Notes: generated by a model from the letters alone, not told the origin. Shown: positions 41,667 through 53,319, counted from the first letter of the stretch. The stretch is DNA of 64,000 bases from Ichthyophis bannanicus (GCA_033557465.1 CM066033.1:591820438-591884437); one strand, 5' to 3'. Numbers and translations are program-made.

Positions 41667-43211
41667 TGTCAGACGGCTGCCTGGGTGAGAATGTTCACAG
41701 TCTTGGCAAGTGCATATATCAATATGATTTGCAAGGGATTGTGGGAAATGCAGTCCATTCACACCAGACACAGCTGCTCACAATAATTAGTTGTGCTTGA
41801 GTGTAAAGCCAATAAGATATTTATTTATGGGGTTATTTCTCCCAACACAGATATGCTTGGTAGCACATAAAACAGGATACTTGCTTTCAGTGTTAAACTT
41901 AGAAAAACAAAATCAGGAAAACAACAGTTGAACTTGTCAGGCAATCAAAGCAAAAGAATAAAGGCCTGGTTGGTAACAAACTGGTCTTTTCTGTAGGCTT
42001 TAGCTAATATTTTCTTAGCAGTGTTTCAAACAACAAGCAAAACCCACAAAGAAGGGAAAAACTGTTCTTTTCAGGTTAACTTCTTATATCTTCACACATA
42101 GACTCAGAAGTGATTCCCTCAGAGCTCACAAGCAATTAAGGCTCAATTGCTAGCAGTTACCCAGCTGAAACCCCTTAGCTGGCTTGCTTTCTACTGCGTG
42201 GCTAAAAATCCTACTCAGGAGCTTTTCTGAGTAGATTAAAGAACAAGTTTGTATTTCTTTGTGATGGTTCTTGTACTTTGTAACAGTAAATTACCAAAGG
42301 AGTTTAGACAGAGAGCAATCCATATATTCACAGCCTGTATCTAAGACCATTCCCCCTTCTTCAACAATCATGGGTTCAATATCATGGATTGGCACAGAGG
42401 AATTTCTCAATGTAGCACTCTCAGGAGAATACTTGTTTCCCTGCTGTCTTTCAAGGTTATAGCTAGGGCATAGATCAGTGTTCATACCTGAGCTTCCATT
42501 GCTGTTAGAGTTCCTCTCTAAATAGCCTGGCCAGTATGTAGTCCAGTTCTTATGTCCAGCCTTCCAATCCAGATCCCTGGACACTGGGTCTCTCTTCACA
42601 TACCTTCTGGCACGGGTCTTAGGGTCCCTTCCAAGTGCAGCCGTCTCCCTCACAGGTACCGTCTGGAGATTCCTAGCTCTGCAGCACCACTCCTCTGGTT
42701 TTCCCCAGTCCAATGGTGTATGCTTGCCTTTTGAATGCCTTCCAGTATACGTACTGCTATGGACTCCTTTAGACCTCCCAAATGCTTTTCTCTTCTTTCT
42801 TCCAAAGGGTTTCTTGCCCTCTCTGTCCGTCCGCTTTGGCTTCTGCTTCTGATGATCCTCCAGATGATGAAGCTGTCCAAGATCATGAAGAAGATTCTCT
42901 GTAGAATAAACTCTACCTTTATTCTGCTTGGATGAGTGCTCCACCCTAACACAGTGCAGCGGTGCTGAATCAGGCCCTGCCCTTTGAGATGAATGCTTAG
43001 GGATTACCTCATAGCCCTCCTGATTGAACACACGTTTCCCCACTTCAGCTCCTCTAATGGCTGTTGGAAACCTGGTGCATTCTGGGACTGGTAGTTTTTT
43101 ATGGAAAAATTCTGTTTTCTTATTTCTACCAGAACTGACAGGTTGCTTGTTCAGAGTCACTTCACCTTTACTATAGCTCCTTCCTGAGCTATGATAAGCT
43201 TCCTTATCGCA
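41667..43211 (-). mobile_element. LTR-like solo element, copy 2 (1545 bp, minus strand)
   Basis: The element is the same length as copy 1 (20696-22240) and similar throughout, from TGTCAGACGGCTGCC to CTTCCTTATCGCA. It interrupts the internal complementary region of DIRS-D. The flanks are CAGT (41663-41666) and TAGT (43212-43215), and the expected empty site is CAGT, so this is a 4-bp target duplication with one substitution. The TATAAAG of copy 1 reads TTACAAAG here. Because each copy has its own target duplication, they are two separate insertions and not the two ends of one provirus. Confidence 0.78.
42291..43211 (-). pseudogene. U3-overlapping reading frame in LTR copy 2
   Basis: The frame is open from the first LTR base to TGA at 42293-42291, about 306 codons. 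It aligns without frame breaks to the frame at 22240-21323. Conserved blocks include the GKKPFGRKKRKAF basic cluster, WCCRARNLQTVPVRETAA, DPVSRDLDWKAG and the terminal SLSKLLW. There is no ATG near the beginning, so in the full provirus translation must start upstream or by splicing. The family is not recognised from sequence. By position it would be a regulatory gene overlapping U3, as in foamy viruses. It is not expected to be expressed as an intact gene here. Confidence 0.6.
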
Positions 43212-43499
43212 TAGTTCAGTCCTCAATCCCGCCCGGGGTAGTAGTGTTGACAGTGGATCTGCCGTATGTGAACCGGTACAGTTACAGGTAGGTGTGAATT
43301 TCGAAGGATTGCCTTGCTTCAGTTCTGTTCTGTCTGTCTATTCTTTCTGACCTTCATCTCTGCAGAGGCCAGGAGGGAACGGTATGGGACAAAGTTGTGT
43401 TCTGTCGGAAGCATGTGTCTAGCTATTTAGTTAGAATTGTTGAAGTCACAATTTCTTGGTTGGCTACTTATCTGTTGCTCCTTTTGAGTATGCTTTGTC

Positions 43500-43669
43500 A
43501 ATAGTTCACTGGGGCTGATGAGGGGAGAGCAGCAGACTACATCCAGTCAGGTCATGATTTTGACATGTCCAGTCTCCAAGCTGCAGGAGGAGGTGCACAA
43601 CCCAGAGGTGGAGGACTGAACTGTCGTCACTCAAGGAACTACAATTACCAGGTAAGTGTAATTATCATT
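43500..43669 (+). repeat. DIRS-D right inverted terminal repeat
   Basis: GGGGCTGATGAGGGGAGAGCAGCAGACTACATCC...GGAGGACTGAACTGTCGTCACTCAAGG...GTAAGTGTAATTATCATT. It is the reverse complement of the left repeat plus a right-specific 40-base end. Confidence 0.9.
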
Positions 43670-43930
43670 TTAGGTAGGAAGTTGAAATCCAGAACTTCCA
43701 GAGTAGCATTCTCTGAAATGCTTCCCATTCTGCATGCAGGACTCAAAAGGTAGGCAGAGCTCTGGAGTCTCAATGTGTGGATGAAACAGTGGTGCAAGGA
43801 AGAGGGTTTTGGATTTGTTAGGAACTGGGCAACCTTCTGGGGAAAGGAGGGGCTTTGCCGAAGGGATGGGCTCCACCTTAAGCGTGATGGAATCCAGTTG
43901 CTGGCATTAACCTTTAAAAAGGAGATAGAG
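43670..43930 (+). mobile_element. CR1-type LINE, part 2 (end of the esterase domain)
   Basis: The frame continues with LGRKLKSRTSRVAFSEMLP, then WCKEEGFGFVRNW and LCRRDGLHLKRDGIQLLA. The last carries the D-x-x-H catalytic pair of SGNH esterases. It ends at the 15-base target duplication AAAAAGGAGATAGAG (43916-43930) created by the L1 insertion; the LINE resumes at 53320. Confidence 0.82.
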
Positions 43931-44759
43931 GGACTTCCGGTGACATCATCGGGCTAGATGGTGGTGCTGTGATAGAGCTCCACCACCAAAGTCTGAAATA
44001 ACAGGGGGAAAGTATCCCTGTAAGCGAAATTGAGTGAGGTAATGCAGGGGAAGTAGATCTTGTAACTCCCGAGAGTTAAGAGGAGGCTGTGCAGACAGCA
44101 GAAAGCACCAGAGAATGGAGCACACCAGCAGCGGGGAGCTCATGTCTGTACGCACGTAGTCGAGCAGAGCGGAAAGGAAGCATGCCGAAAAGAGACAAGC
44201 ACAGCAGGCAGGCCGGAGAGTAGAGGAACTGCAGGGGAAAAAGGAACAGATTAAACGTGAAAACTGGCACAGCAGGAGAAGGGAACAAGCAACAAAAGGC
44301 AGTCTTCATCTTAGCAGCAGAGTGGGGGTGCCTGATAGGGGAACCACGAGGTACGCCAGAGGGGCAATCGGGTGAGCCGTACTGAGATTGTCAATGGCAG
44401 GGGGGCTGGTGAGTGACAACGCTGCAGCAAGCGAATTTTATCAAAAAGAAGAAGAGGCAGAGAAAAGGGGGCAATTTTTGTGCAACGAAATAGAGGAGGA
44501 AAGCACAGAACAGGTACGGAGAAAGTGGAACGTCTCTGTGGCTCAGAGTACAACATAGCAAAACACAGTGCAGCAAGGCAAAATAATCCACAAGGAAGCC
44601 CTGTATAGCATAGAAACCCAAGATTAATTAAATAAAGTGGGACTCCATACATTGCTCAGAAACAAACTGAGTTATTGATTGAATACAGCAAAAGTAGCTG
44701 AACTAAAACAGGGGACAGGGCAGAGTCAATCGGCCCCGTCGTGCATACCACGCCGACGG

Positions 44760-47013
44760 TTGGGAACCTCCGACCACCAGACAACGGTCTCGTCAACAGA
44801 ATCAATAGTGGTCAATCTGGCGGCAACCCCGCTTACTTCGGATCAGGAACGGTTATTAAATCTTGGCTTGTCCTTTGTACCGACTGCACATCATGATTCT
44901 TTTAAACTTCACAAAGCTCTACACAAGTTTTTCGTAAACTACGTGTAATACATTATTTTGCGGATAAATCAAGTGCTCCTGATATTTCGATTTTACGTCC
45001 GGAGTCAACGTGGACTCCACCAGGTATTGTTGATCCTTCTATTCTAACTTATCAAAATTTGGTATTGCGCGATTTAGAACAGATGGAACAATCTGCTCGA
45101 TCGCAATGGGTTAACCTAGATAGGACAGGTTGGACCTCATTGCGTCAATTGCGACAGGATTCTTCGCTTACTATTTGTAGAGCTGACAAGGGGGGAGCCG
45201 TTGTGGTTCAATCTACGTCTGATTACATACGGCTTTTACAAGATCATTTGTCTGATTCCCGTACATATCGTATGTTAGCCAGGGATCCCACTGGTGACTT
45301 GCAGATTGAAATAAAATCATTGGTGGATATGGCCTTTACCAATGGCTGGTTAACAAAGAAAGAACAGCAATTCTTGACACCTAAATATCCAAAGATACCT
45401 ACATTATATTTGGTTCCGAAAATACATAAATCTCTAATTTCTCCACCGGGCAGGCCCATTGTATCCTGCAGGGGATCAATACTTGAACCATTATCAAAAT
45501 ATTGTGATGTATTTTTAAGCAAAGAAGCAGCTTTGGTTCGGTCCTATATAAGAGACACTGCTCATTTCTTACAACAATTGCATACCTTAGATATTTCACT
45601 TTGGAATTTCCAGATGGTCACTCTTGACGTTACTGCCCTATACACTAATATTAACCAGATGGAAGCCCTGGATATGTTACAACACAAATTTCAGTTTGCA
45701 CCCCCGCAGATTCCATGGAAATTGTTGATGGAATTGATATCATTGGTGTTAACACGAAACTATTTTATGTCACAGGGAGTATTTTACCAACAAATTTTTG
45801 AGATTGCTATGGGGGCCACGGCGGCGCCTTCCATAGCGACGCTATACATGGCCGAGGTTGAGGAGACATATTTATATGTCTCCCCTTATTTCCAATATAT
45901 CCCTTTCTGGAAACGTTTTCTAGATGACATCTTTTTCTTATGGACTGGTACATCTGTTCAGTTACAAGAATTTTTGGTGTGGTTAAATAGCATTAAGCCA
46001 AACTTAACTTTTACAGCAACAATAGCTGAACAGAATATTGATTTTTTGGATGTTTCGATATTTCATGAAATGGATCATTTTCGTACTTCATTGTGTCGAA
46101 AAGCTGTTCAACGGAACAGTTTATTGTCCTTCCAAAGCTTTCATCCCGGTCCTTTGAAGAAAGGTCTTCCTTATGGCCAATTTTTACGACTGCGACGGAT
46201 TTGCTCTTCAGTGGCTGATTTTAAGATCCATTCAGCTGAACTTCTTCAAAGATTTCATGTTCGGGGTTACCCTGAATGCATTATACAACGGACCTACCGT
46301 CGAGCTTTATATACTCATCGTGAATGGCTCTTTTCTCAAGCAGATAATGGTGTGGAAGGTCCATCATCAGCTACTGTGGGAGTCTTACCATATATGACTT
46401 CCAGTACTGCGGTCGTGAAAATTCTTAGAAAACATTGGTCAGTATTAGGTTTACATTCTTGCTTTCAAAAACCTTTCATGGTGGTGTTTTCTAGGGGAGC
46501 TAACCTTGGAGATGTTGTGGCGCGATCGACTGTGCCAATGGACAGACCTGTGGTACCATCATTTTCATCTACTGGACACAGTTCCTGTGGTGCTTGCATA
46601 TATTGTGAATCATCACTAACAGGGACTGAATGGATTCATCCTTTGACTGGTCGATCCATTATACGGAAATGGGAGACTGATTGCAATTCCTCCTATGTAG
46701 TTTACATTCTTCAATGTCCCTGTCCTCTAATATATGTTGGCAGAACAATTCGTCGGATAAAAACTCGTATAGGTGAACATGCTTCACGACTCCGTCTAAA
46801 ATCTGAAACGGCGCCGATTGTCGATCATTGTCTAGCCTTGAATCACACATTTTAAGATCTCCATTGGACGGTTATTGATCACATTCCTTCAGATCCTCGT
46901 GGTGGGGACCGTGTTTGGATTCTTCAAGAACGGGAACAGTTTTGGATATTTCAATTACGAACTGTGCACCCGACAGGATTAAATAGGGAACTTGATTGGT
47001 CTAGTGTCATCTG
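44760..47013 (+). pseudogene. Penelope polyprotein (RT plus GIY-YIG endonuclease), two lesions
   Basis: The uninterrupted core is 45059-46855. RT has LTICRADKGGAVVV, TLYLVPKIHKSL, GRPIVSCRGS, TLDVTALYTNI and FLDDIFFLW, with the catalytic Asp pair at about 45922-45927. The GIY-YIG domain near 46690-46790 has VVYILQC (GIY position), IYVGRT (YIG position) and RIGEHASRL. A one-base frameshift near 44930 separates the N-terminal part (LTSDQERLLNLGLSFVPT). A TAA at 46853-46855 cuts off the last 52 codons, which remain readable in frame to TGA at 47011-47013 and contain REQFWIFQLRTVHPTGLN. The element would copy itself by target-primed reverse transcription with this endonuclease. It is recent-looking, with only two disabling changes. 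Confidence 0.9.
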
Positions 47014-47185
47014 ATGTCATCCCATAGACCATGGGGTTTCCCTGTAGTAGTGGGTATACCCAGCAGGCTCTATTGGTTGATCTTTTTGATTGATGGCAGA
47101 GTTTAGCCTTTCTCTGAAGAGGAAACCCTTTAAATGGATCAGCTGTGTTTCAGCGTTGTGAATGGTTACGAGAAGACATGATGGT

Positions 47186-47229
47186 GGCACTTGAAACAGG
47201 GTGAAAACCCGAAACGTGCACATCGTGCC
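47186..47229 (+). ncRNA. Degenerate hammerhead-like motif in the Penelope 3' region
   Basis: GGCAC (stem I), TTGAAACA in the place of CUGAUGA, a GGG-TGAAAA-CCC stem-loop II, GAAAC, a short stem III, ATC and GTGCC (stem I partner). The core box is altered, so activity is doubtful. The position and order match the Penelope hammerhead at 24023-23985. Confidence 0.4.
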
Positions 47230-47594
47230 AGGTTTTTGAGGATTTTCACACATCTGGACTGAGCTAAGTAGTGGAATTCTATTCCACGTCTTTATTTATA
47301 ATAAATTTTTGAAGTTTGCACTTTATTAAAAAGGAGGGAACCGAGTGGAGGACATAGTTTGTAGTACTTGTCCCTTTCCGGTAACGTCCGACAAATATTT
47401 GAGTTGATTCATAAAAAGAAGGGGGTGGTGATTTAATTTTGTAGGTTTTATATTGTGATCACTACGGATGGGACTTTTTTTGAATAGAACTAAAACAGGA
47501 AGCAGAAAGATAGAAAGAGACCCAAGCTGCAAGGGGAAAGTCACTGCGCAATCCAGAGTCATTTAAAGCTCACTCAGAGAAACAAAGAGAGCAG

Positions 47595-48594
47595 ATGGAT
47601 AAATCAAAAGGAGGACTGTCAGCAAAGAAAAAATTGGCGGAATTCAGATCATCCTATGTTCCCTCAAGAGGAGGGAAAGAGGGGGGAAAAAGAGGCTAAA
47701 ATGGTGGCAGAGCATGCGATTGAGCAGGAGGAGGAGATGGAGGGGGCTTGGGGCCCAGGAGTAGCAGATATGATTAAGCAGTGGCTAACAGAACTGAAAG
47801 AGGAACTTAAAGTTGAAATTAGCGGTGTAAAAAATGAAATTAAAGAGACAATGCAAGCCTTAAGACAAGATACAGCGGAACTGGGAGCTCGGGTAGAAGA
47901 AACAGAAAATCAGTTGGAACAACATGGGGAAGTAATAGCAGACCTCCAGAAAGGATGGGAGGAATTACAACAAGTGCAAAAGGAGCTGAAAGTGAAGGCG
48001 GAGAACTTGGAAGACCGGTCTAGACAATGTAATATAAGAGTGTGAGGGCTCCCAGAGGACCCTAAATATAAGGATTGTGACGAAGTTATAATAAACGTAT
48101 TTGGATCTCTGTTACAAGCCGCAGCTATAGAAGAAGGCGGAGAGGGGGTACCACTGCAAATTGAGTGGGCCCACAGAGGATTGGGGCCGGTAAGAGACAA
48201 TTGACCAACAGACATTGTGGTATGCTTGAATTCTTTTAAAACTAAAGAACAATTGTTGAAAGCTACTCAAAAATTAAAGCAATTCGAATGGGAAGAACAT
48301 GAGTTGGAATTGTTTCAGTACTTATCCCTGAGCACGTTACAACGCCAGAGAGAGCTGAAGGAGGTGACAGCATATTTGAGGAGGGAAGACATGTGATATA
48401 AGTGGCTGTATCCGTTCGGTATCCTGATAACGGTGAAGGGGATGTCACGGCGAGTGAAGACAAGCGAGGAAGCATGGCGAGCGCTTGGGACTATCCAATC
48501 TTCTGGAAGGGGCAGGAGGTACAGGCAGAACAAAAACCAACACGGCGTCTACATTGAGGGCGGACAGCATGAGATGGCACAGAGCATCAGCTGA
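47595..48594 (+). pseudogene. L1 ORF1 (RNA-binding chaperone)
   Basis: The ATG at 47595 starts MDKSKGGLSAKKKLAEF. A frameshift near 47670 moves the frame to a Glu/Lys-rich coiled coil (about 47790-48000, heptads such as VEETENQLEQHGEVIADLQ) and then the RRM entry LEDRSRQCNIRV at about 48007-48042. The C-terminal domain follows (KTKEQLLKATQKLKQFEWE). In-frame stops lie at 48043, 48202 and 48394. It ends at TGA 48592-48594. The role, known for L1 ORF1p, is trimeric RNA binding. Confidence 0.8.
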
Positions 48595-49262
48595 TGGCAG
48601 GAGGTTGGCCAGATTGACTAAAGGAAGCCACGGAGGGAAAGCGACGGAGAAGAGCAACGGTTGAAGCTGAGAACAATGGCAAGACATGTTAGAAAAGAAA
48701 CTGTGCAGGGACTGTATTGAAGAATATTGATGATTGCTGTGTAAGGGGTTGTGGCTGAGAAAAATAGGGGAGTGGTTAGGGGGGGAAATAAGGGCCAGGA
48801 GAAGGAGTGGGTGAAGTGGTGGAGGAGAGAGGGAAGAATGGGAGGGGGGGGAGTAAGGCTCGGTATATGAAAATGTTGGGCAACACTGTTATCGGGGGAA
48901 GTGAAGTGGGGGGTTAGAGTCGAGGGAGGCCCGGGGTGAAGGGGGGAGAGGCAAGCATGGGGTGGTAGGGGGGAGAAGGGGAGGAGGAGCCATTAGGGGG
49001 TGGAGAAGCTGGGAGGGGAGGACCAGGCGGGAGTTGAAGGGATAAGGAATGAGGGGGAAGCTGGGCTAGAGGGGCAGAGGCAGGCTGTGGTCTGATTGAT
49101 AGTCACCATTAATGGAAGGTGCGTCTCCCTTGAGGAGACGGGGGACGGGGAAGGGAGGCAGGGAGGGAAGGGAGGAAGGGTGGGAGGGGGAAGGGAGGTA
49201 GAGCGGGATGTGGGGAGGGGAAGGGGGCAGGGGTAAGGACACAGAGAGCAGGGGGGATACAA
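48595..49262 (+). other. G-rich inter-ORF spacer of the L1
   Basis: The coding strand is strongly G/A-rich from about 48770 to 49260, with many runs of three to nine G. No frame is conserved. The run density could allow G-quadruplexes in RNA or DNA. Confidence 0.6.
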
Positions 49263-49271
49263 AGTATAAAG

Positions 49272-52200
49272 GTGAGTTAAAAATAGTATCGCTAAATGTA
49301 AAAGGTCTTAACTCACCATTTAAACGATAAAAATTGTATAAAGAAATCACATGCCAAAGGGCGGAGCTAGTGCTTATACAGGAAATGCATTTGACCAGAG
49401 CGACACAATATCTAGTTAAACCCAGAGGATATGGAGTATGTATACACGCATCCAACACAGTGGAAAAGAAAAAAGGTGGGGTGGCGTATTGATTGATGCT
49501 AAATTAAAGATGTAATTGCAAAATGTGGTGAGGGATAAAGAGGGGAGATGTGTTATTGCGGATAAAAGTGAGAAATGAGTGGTATTGCATAGTAAATGTA
49601 TATACACCAGCAGGGGTGCAAAGTGAATTCTGGACAAAGCTGAATGAAGAGGTGGGGAAATTGGGGGAGGGTCACCTCATTTGTGGAGGAGATTTCAACT
49701 TAACGTGGAATCCAGTGAGAGACGCCTCAGGGAAAAGGGAGGGTAAGAGGGCGGATAGGAAGCGCTACCACAATTTTGTAGTGCACCATTGCTTGATTAA
49801 TGCCTGGAGATTCCACCACCCGGGGAAGAGACATTTTTCACCGGTACATGGATCATCTTCCAGAATAGATGCTATCTGGGTATCGAAAGAGATGGGGGGG
49901 TAGGATTAAGGGAGCGGATATGGATTTGATTACTTGGTCAGATCATGCGCTAGTGGAAGTCAGATTGACAATAGAAGGAGAGGGGAAGAGCTTACAGTTT
50001 TGGAGACTTAATGAATCTCTATTAGAAGATGGAAGGGTAAGAGCGGACATCGAGAGGAAAACGAGGGAATACTTCCATTGGAATGATAATGGGGAGGTAA
50101 CTTGGGGAGGGGTGTGGGATGGATATAAGGCAGTAGTGTGAGGAATTTTAATTAAATGGGGGGCGTGAAAACGGAAGGAAAGGGAGGGAACAGAGAGAGA
50201 ACTGAGAGCAAGATTGCTGGAATTGGAAGAACTAGATGCGCAAGGGAAGCAAGGAGAATACAGAGGCCAGGTGCTGGCAGTAAGAGCACAGTTAAATGAC
50301 TTACAGGCAGCAAAGATAAGATATCATATGCAGTTGTTGCGACAGGAATTTTTTCAGGGAGGTAATAAGGCGGGGCAATATATGGCTCAGAAACTGAAGC
50401 AGAGGAAATTGCGTTCTTATATAATGAAAATTCGGAATCTGGACGGGGAGCGGGTATATAAGGATGGGGCGATTAGGGAGGTCTTTAGAGGATACTATCA
50501 GGGGTTATATAAAGCACGCAACCCTCCACAGAGGGAGAGAGTACAGAGTTATCTTGATTCAATTCAGTTACCGAAATTAGAAGACGGGGAACAGAAAGAA
50601 TTAAACAAGGCTATAACAGCAGAGGAGGTACAACGGGCTATAAAACAGTTGAAAATAGATAAGGCTCCGGGGTTAGATGGGCTCACAGCGAGGTTTTATA
50701 GAAGTTTTGGAGAGATATTAACTAAACCCTTGGTGAGATTATTTAATCTCTCACGGGAGGGAGGTAGATTAGCGGATACTATGAGATGGGCGGGAATAAC
50801 CGTAATACATAAAGAGGGAAAAGATCCACAAGAGTGCTCTTCATATCGACCTATCTCAATAATCAATATAGATGCCAAATTACTAGCGAAAATACTCGCT
50901 ATGCGTTTTAAACAAGAAGATAAGGAAGTTGATACATTTGGATCAAGCGGGATTTATTCCCGGTAGACAGGTAGCGGATAATATTAGAAAGATCTTAAAT
51001 ATGATTTGGTCCACTGAACAAAGTAGGGAGGAGGCCTTGCTGTTGTCGCTGGATGCGGAGAAGGCCTTTGACCAGGTGTCATGGCCATTTCTTTTCCAGG
51101 TAATGGAAATAATGGGATTGGGGGAAGAATTTTTAAGTTGGGTAAAAGCGCTATACCACAATCCAAAGGCATGTGTTAGGGTTAATGGGGCCTACTCTCA
51201 ATTTTTTGGGCAAGGGAGAGGAATGAGACAGGGCTGCCCCCTATGACCCTTACTTTTTGCTATATCTTTGGAACCGTTTGCGGAGAGGGTGAGAGAGAGG
51301 GCCGATGTTAAGGGAATAAGAGTAGGGCGGACGGAGAGGATATAAAATATCCGTGTTTGCGGATGACATAATATTGAGTGTAGCTAGACCTCGGTTCTCT
51401 ATACCAATACTAATGCAGGAATTGGAAGAATATGGAAGGCTTTCGGGTTTCACTATTAATTGGACAAAATTGGAAATATGAAACTTATCATTAAATGGAG
51501 ATGCGCAGAGCATACTGCAGAAGAAATACCCATTCAGATGGGCTAGAGAAAAAATTAGATATTTAGGGATTCAAATTAGTAATAGGATAGATGCCCTATA
51601 CAAGCTAAATTATCCAAAACTATTTGGGCAGGGAGATACCTCTCATGGTTTGGACGCATAGCGACAATAAAGATGATGTTACTGCCAAGATTCTTATTCC
51701 TGTTCCAGACGCTACCAATACCGGTACCGCCTAAAAAGTTAAAACAACTACAAAGACTTATTAATCGATTCATATGGTCGAATAGACGGCCAAGAGTAGC
51801 TATGGCAGTAACGCAAAGAGCCAAGGGAGAGGGAGGGTTAGGGGTACCTAATTTTAGAAAATATTATGAGGCTGCTCAACTGAAAACGATATACAAGTGT
51901 CACAGCGGGACACAGAAACAGTGGGCTCAAATGGAAGAAGACTCGGTAAGTGGGGGGAGATTGGACAGAATGGTTTGGAGGGGTGGTAATAGCGCTGAAA
52001 ATAAACATCAACACCCCATAATAGCCCACAGTTTGAGGGTGTGGAGGCAGAATAGAAAACAGTACTACTGGAGGCATGTTTTGATAGGGGTCAGGGACCA
52101 GGGGTAACAGTTTTGCGCAGATGGGCAAAGGCGGGGCTTACAAAGATTTCTCAAATAGTGAGCAAGGAGGGCATGCTGGAGTTTGAGGGCATCAGGGACC

Positions 52201-52910
52201 TGTACCAGCTGGGAGATAGCGATTATTATGCATATTTACAATTGAGCCATTTTTTGAGGCAACGGAAGGTGTGGATGGATTTATGAGAACATAGAGGGTG
52301 GTTTGAGGCGCTTTGCTCAGGCCATATGGGCCAAAAAGGAGCTTTGTCCAGAATTTACAAAGGATTGATGGAGGGAGGGGGAAGTAAACTGGGGTTTATG
52401 ATAAAATGGATCTGGGGGTAAGCTGGAATGAAGAGGTGTGGGATAAGATACTACAGACACTGGCCAGTATATCCATAGCCAGTGAAAGAAAATGCTTATA
52501 AAGTGCTATATCATTGGTACTGGACACCAGTACGTAAAAAAAGAGCTGGAGTGGGACACAATGATCAATGTTGGAGGGGGTGCCAAGAGCGAGGAGATTG
52601 GTTACATATGTGGTGGAAATGTGAGAAGATTCATGCATATTGGACAACGATTATAGAAATTATTTTTGAAATGACTGGATATAGATTGCAAAGGAAGCCA
52701 GAGGCCTGCTTACTGCATCAATTGGAGGAGGATATCCCAAAGAGAGAAGGTGGGGTCTTGCATCACTGTATAGTCGCAGCAAGATGCGAGATAGCGCAGC
52801 ATTGGGTGGGTTCGGACCTACCTAAGCTGGCAGGTTTTGTCAGAAGAGTGGCTGAGGCCAGCTTGATGCATAGATTGACGGAGATGAGAAGGGGGGAAGA
52901 GAGTGGATAA
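49272..52910 (+). pseudogene. L1 ORF2 (endonuclease and reverse transcriptase)
   Basis: The APE endonuclease begins with IVSLNVKGLNSPFKR (about 49282), then LVLIQEMHL (about 49367), ICGGDFNLTW (about 49680) and WSDHALVEV (about 49938). RT shows IDKAPGLDGLTARFYRSF (about 50656), SSYRPISIINIDAKLLAKIL, QAGFIPGRQVADNI, LSLDAEKAFDQVSW, GRGMRQGCPL and VFADDIILSV (about 51352, catalytic FADD). The C-terminal Cys region has CWRGCQERGDWLHMWWKC (about 52570-52620). Many frameshifts and stops, for example TGA at 51244, make it inactive. The motif set is L1/Tx1-superfamily. Confidence 0.87.
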
Positions 52911-53319
52911 ATGGACGAGAGTGTGGAAATGGTTGGAATCGTGGAAGGCTGGAGAGAGGGGGAGAAAGAAGGACGACGGAATGGATGAAACTTAGTTCAG
53001 ATCCTTGGAGATATAGATTGGCGGGATGAGTTAATGGTGAAAGGGTGAAAAGAGAGGCGATGAGTACGAGTGGCTAGATGAGAGGAGGAAGAAGGTATGA
53101 ATGTAGAGCGCAGGTGGGGAGGGGGAGGGAAGGAGGAGGAGGGAAGGTATAAGGAGGGATACAAAGAAAGGGGGGAAATAGCAAGCTGGGCATAAACAGG
53201 ATACATGATGTAATGACTATGTAAATTGTATAATGTTGAGAACAAACTGGTTTGTAATGTGCATGGAAATGGTTAATAAAAATTAAAATGGAAGAAAAAA
53301 AGAAAAAAAGGAGATAGAG

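Larger units (their letters stand above)
41575..43240 (+). repeat. DIRS-D internal complementary region, split by the LTR
   Basis: GAGGTGGAGGACTGAACTGTAGAAACGATAAGGA (complement of the left end) adjoins AATGATAATCACACTTACCTGGTAATTGTAGTTCCTTGAGTG (complement of the right end). The unit continues after the LTR insert at 43212 with TAGTTCAGTCCTC. Rejoined over the insert it reads GACAGTTCAGTCC, as in the right repeat. Confidence 0.88.
36071..43669 (+). mobile_element. DIRS-D, second DIRS subfamily, with a nested solo LTR
   Basis: The element is about 6.05 kb without the LTR insert (41667-43211). The left end TCCTTATCGTTCCTACAGTTCAG at 36071 and right end ...GTAAGTGTAATTATCATT at 43669 are predicted exactly by its internal complementary region. 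Inverted repeats pair 36086-36210 with about 43500-43628. Gag, RT-RNase H-methyltransferase and recombinase frames are present with few lesions. Its proteins differ strongly from copies A-C, so it is a separate subfamily. It sits in the esterase of a CR1 LINE without a target duplication. Confidence 0.92.
44713..47487 (+). mobile_element. Penelope-like element inserted in the L1 5' UTR
   Basis: The insert is bounded by AACTAAAACAGG at 44701-44712 and 47488-47499, which I read as a 12-base target duplication. It holds one long polyprotein gene (about 44760-47013), then a 3' region with a hammerhead-like motif at 47186-47229. The boundaries depend on that duplication. An alternative right limit is near 47330, where an A-rich stretch begins. 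Confidence 0.75.
43931..53304 (+). mobile_element. Full-length L1-type LINE with a nested Penelope element
   Basis: The insertion is bounded by the perfect 15-base duplication AAAAAGGAGATAGAG (43916-43930 and 53305-53319) and has an A-rich 3' end. The 5' end GGACTTCCGGTGACATCAT is of L1 5' UTR type. Without the Penelope insert (44713-47487) it is about 6.6 kb: 5' UTR, ORF1 (47595-48594), a G-rich spacer, ORF2 (about 49272-52910) and a 3' UTR. Both ORFs are damaged. Confidence 0.88.

Noticed and set aside
20696..43211. The two LTR-like elements as the two ends of one 22-kb provirus
   Set aside because: Each has its own 4-bp target duplication, and copy 2 lies inside DIRS-D. The sequence between them holds unrelated elements and no retroviral genes.
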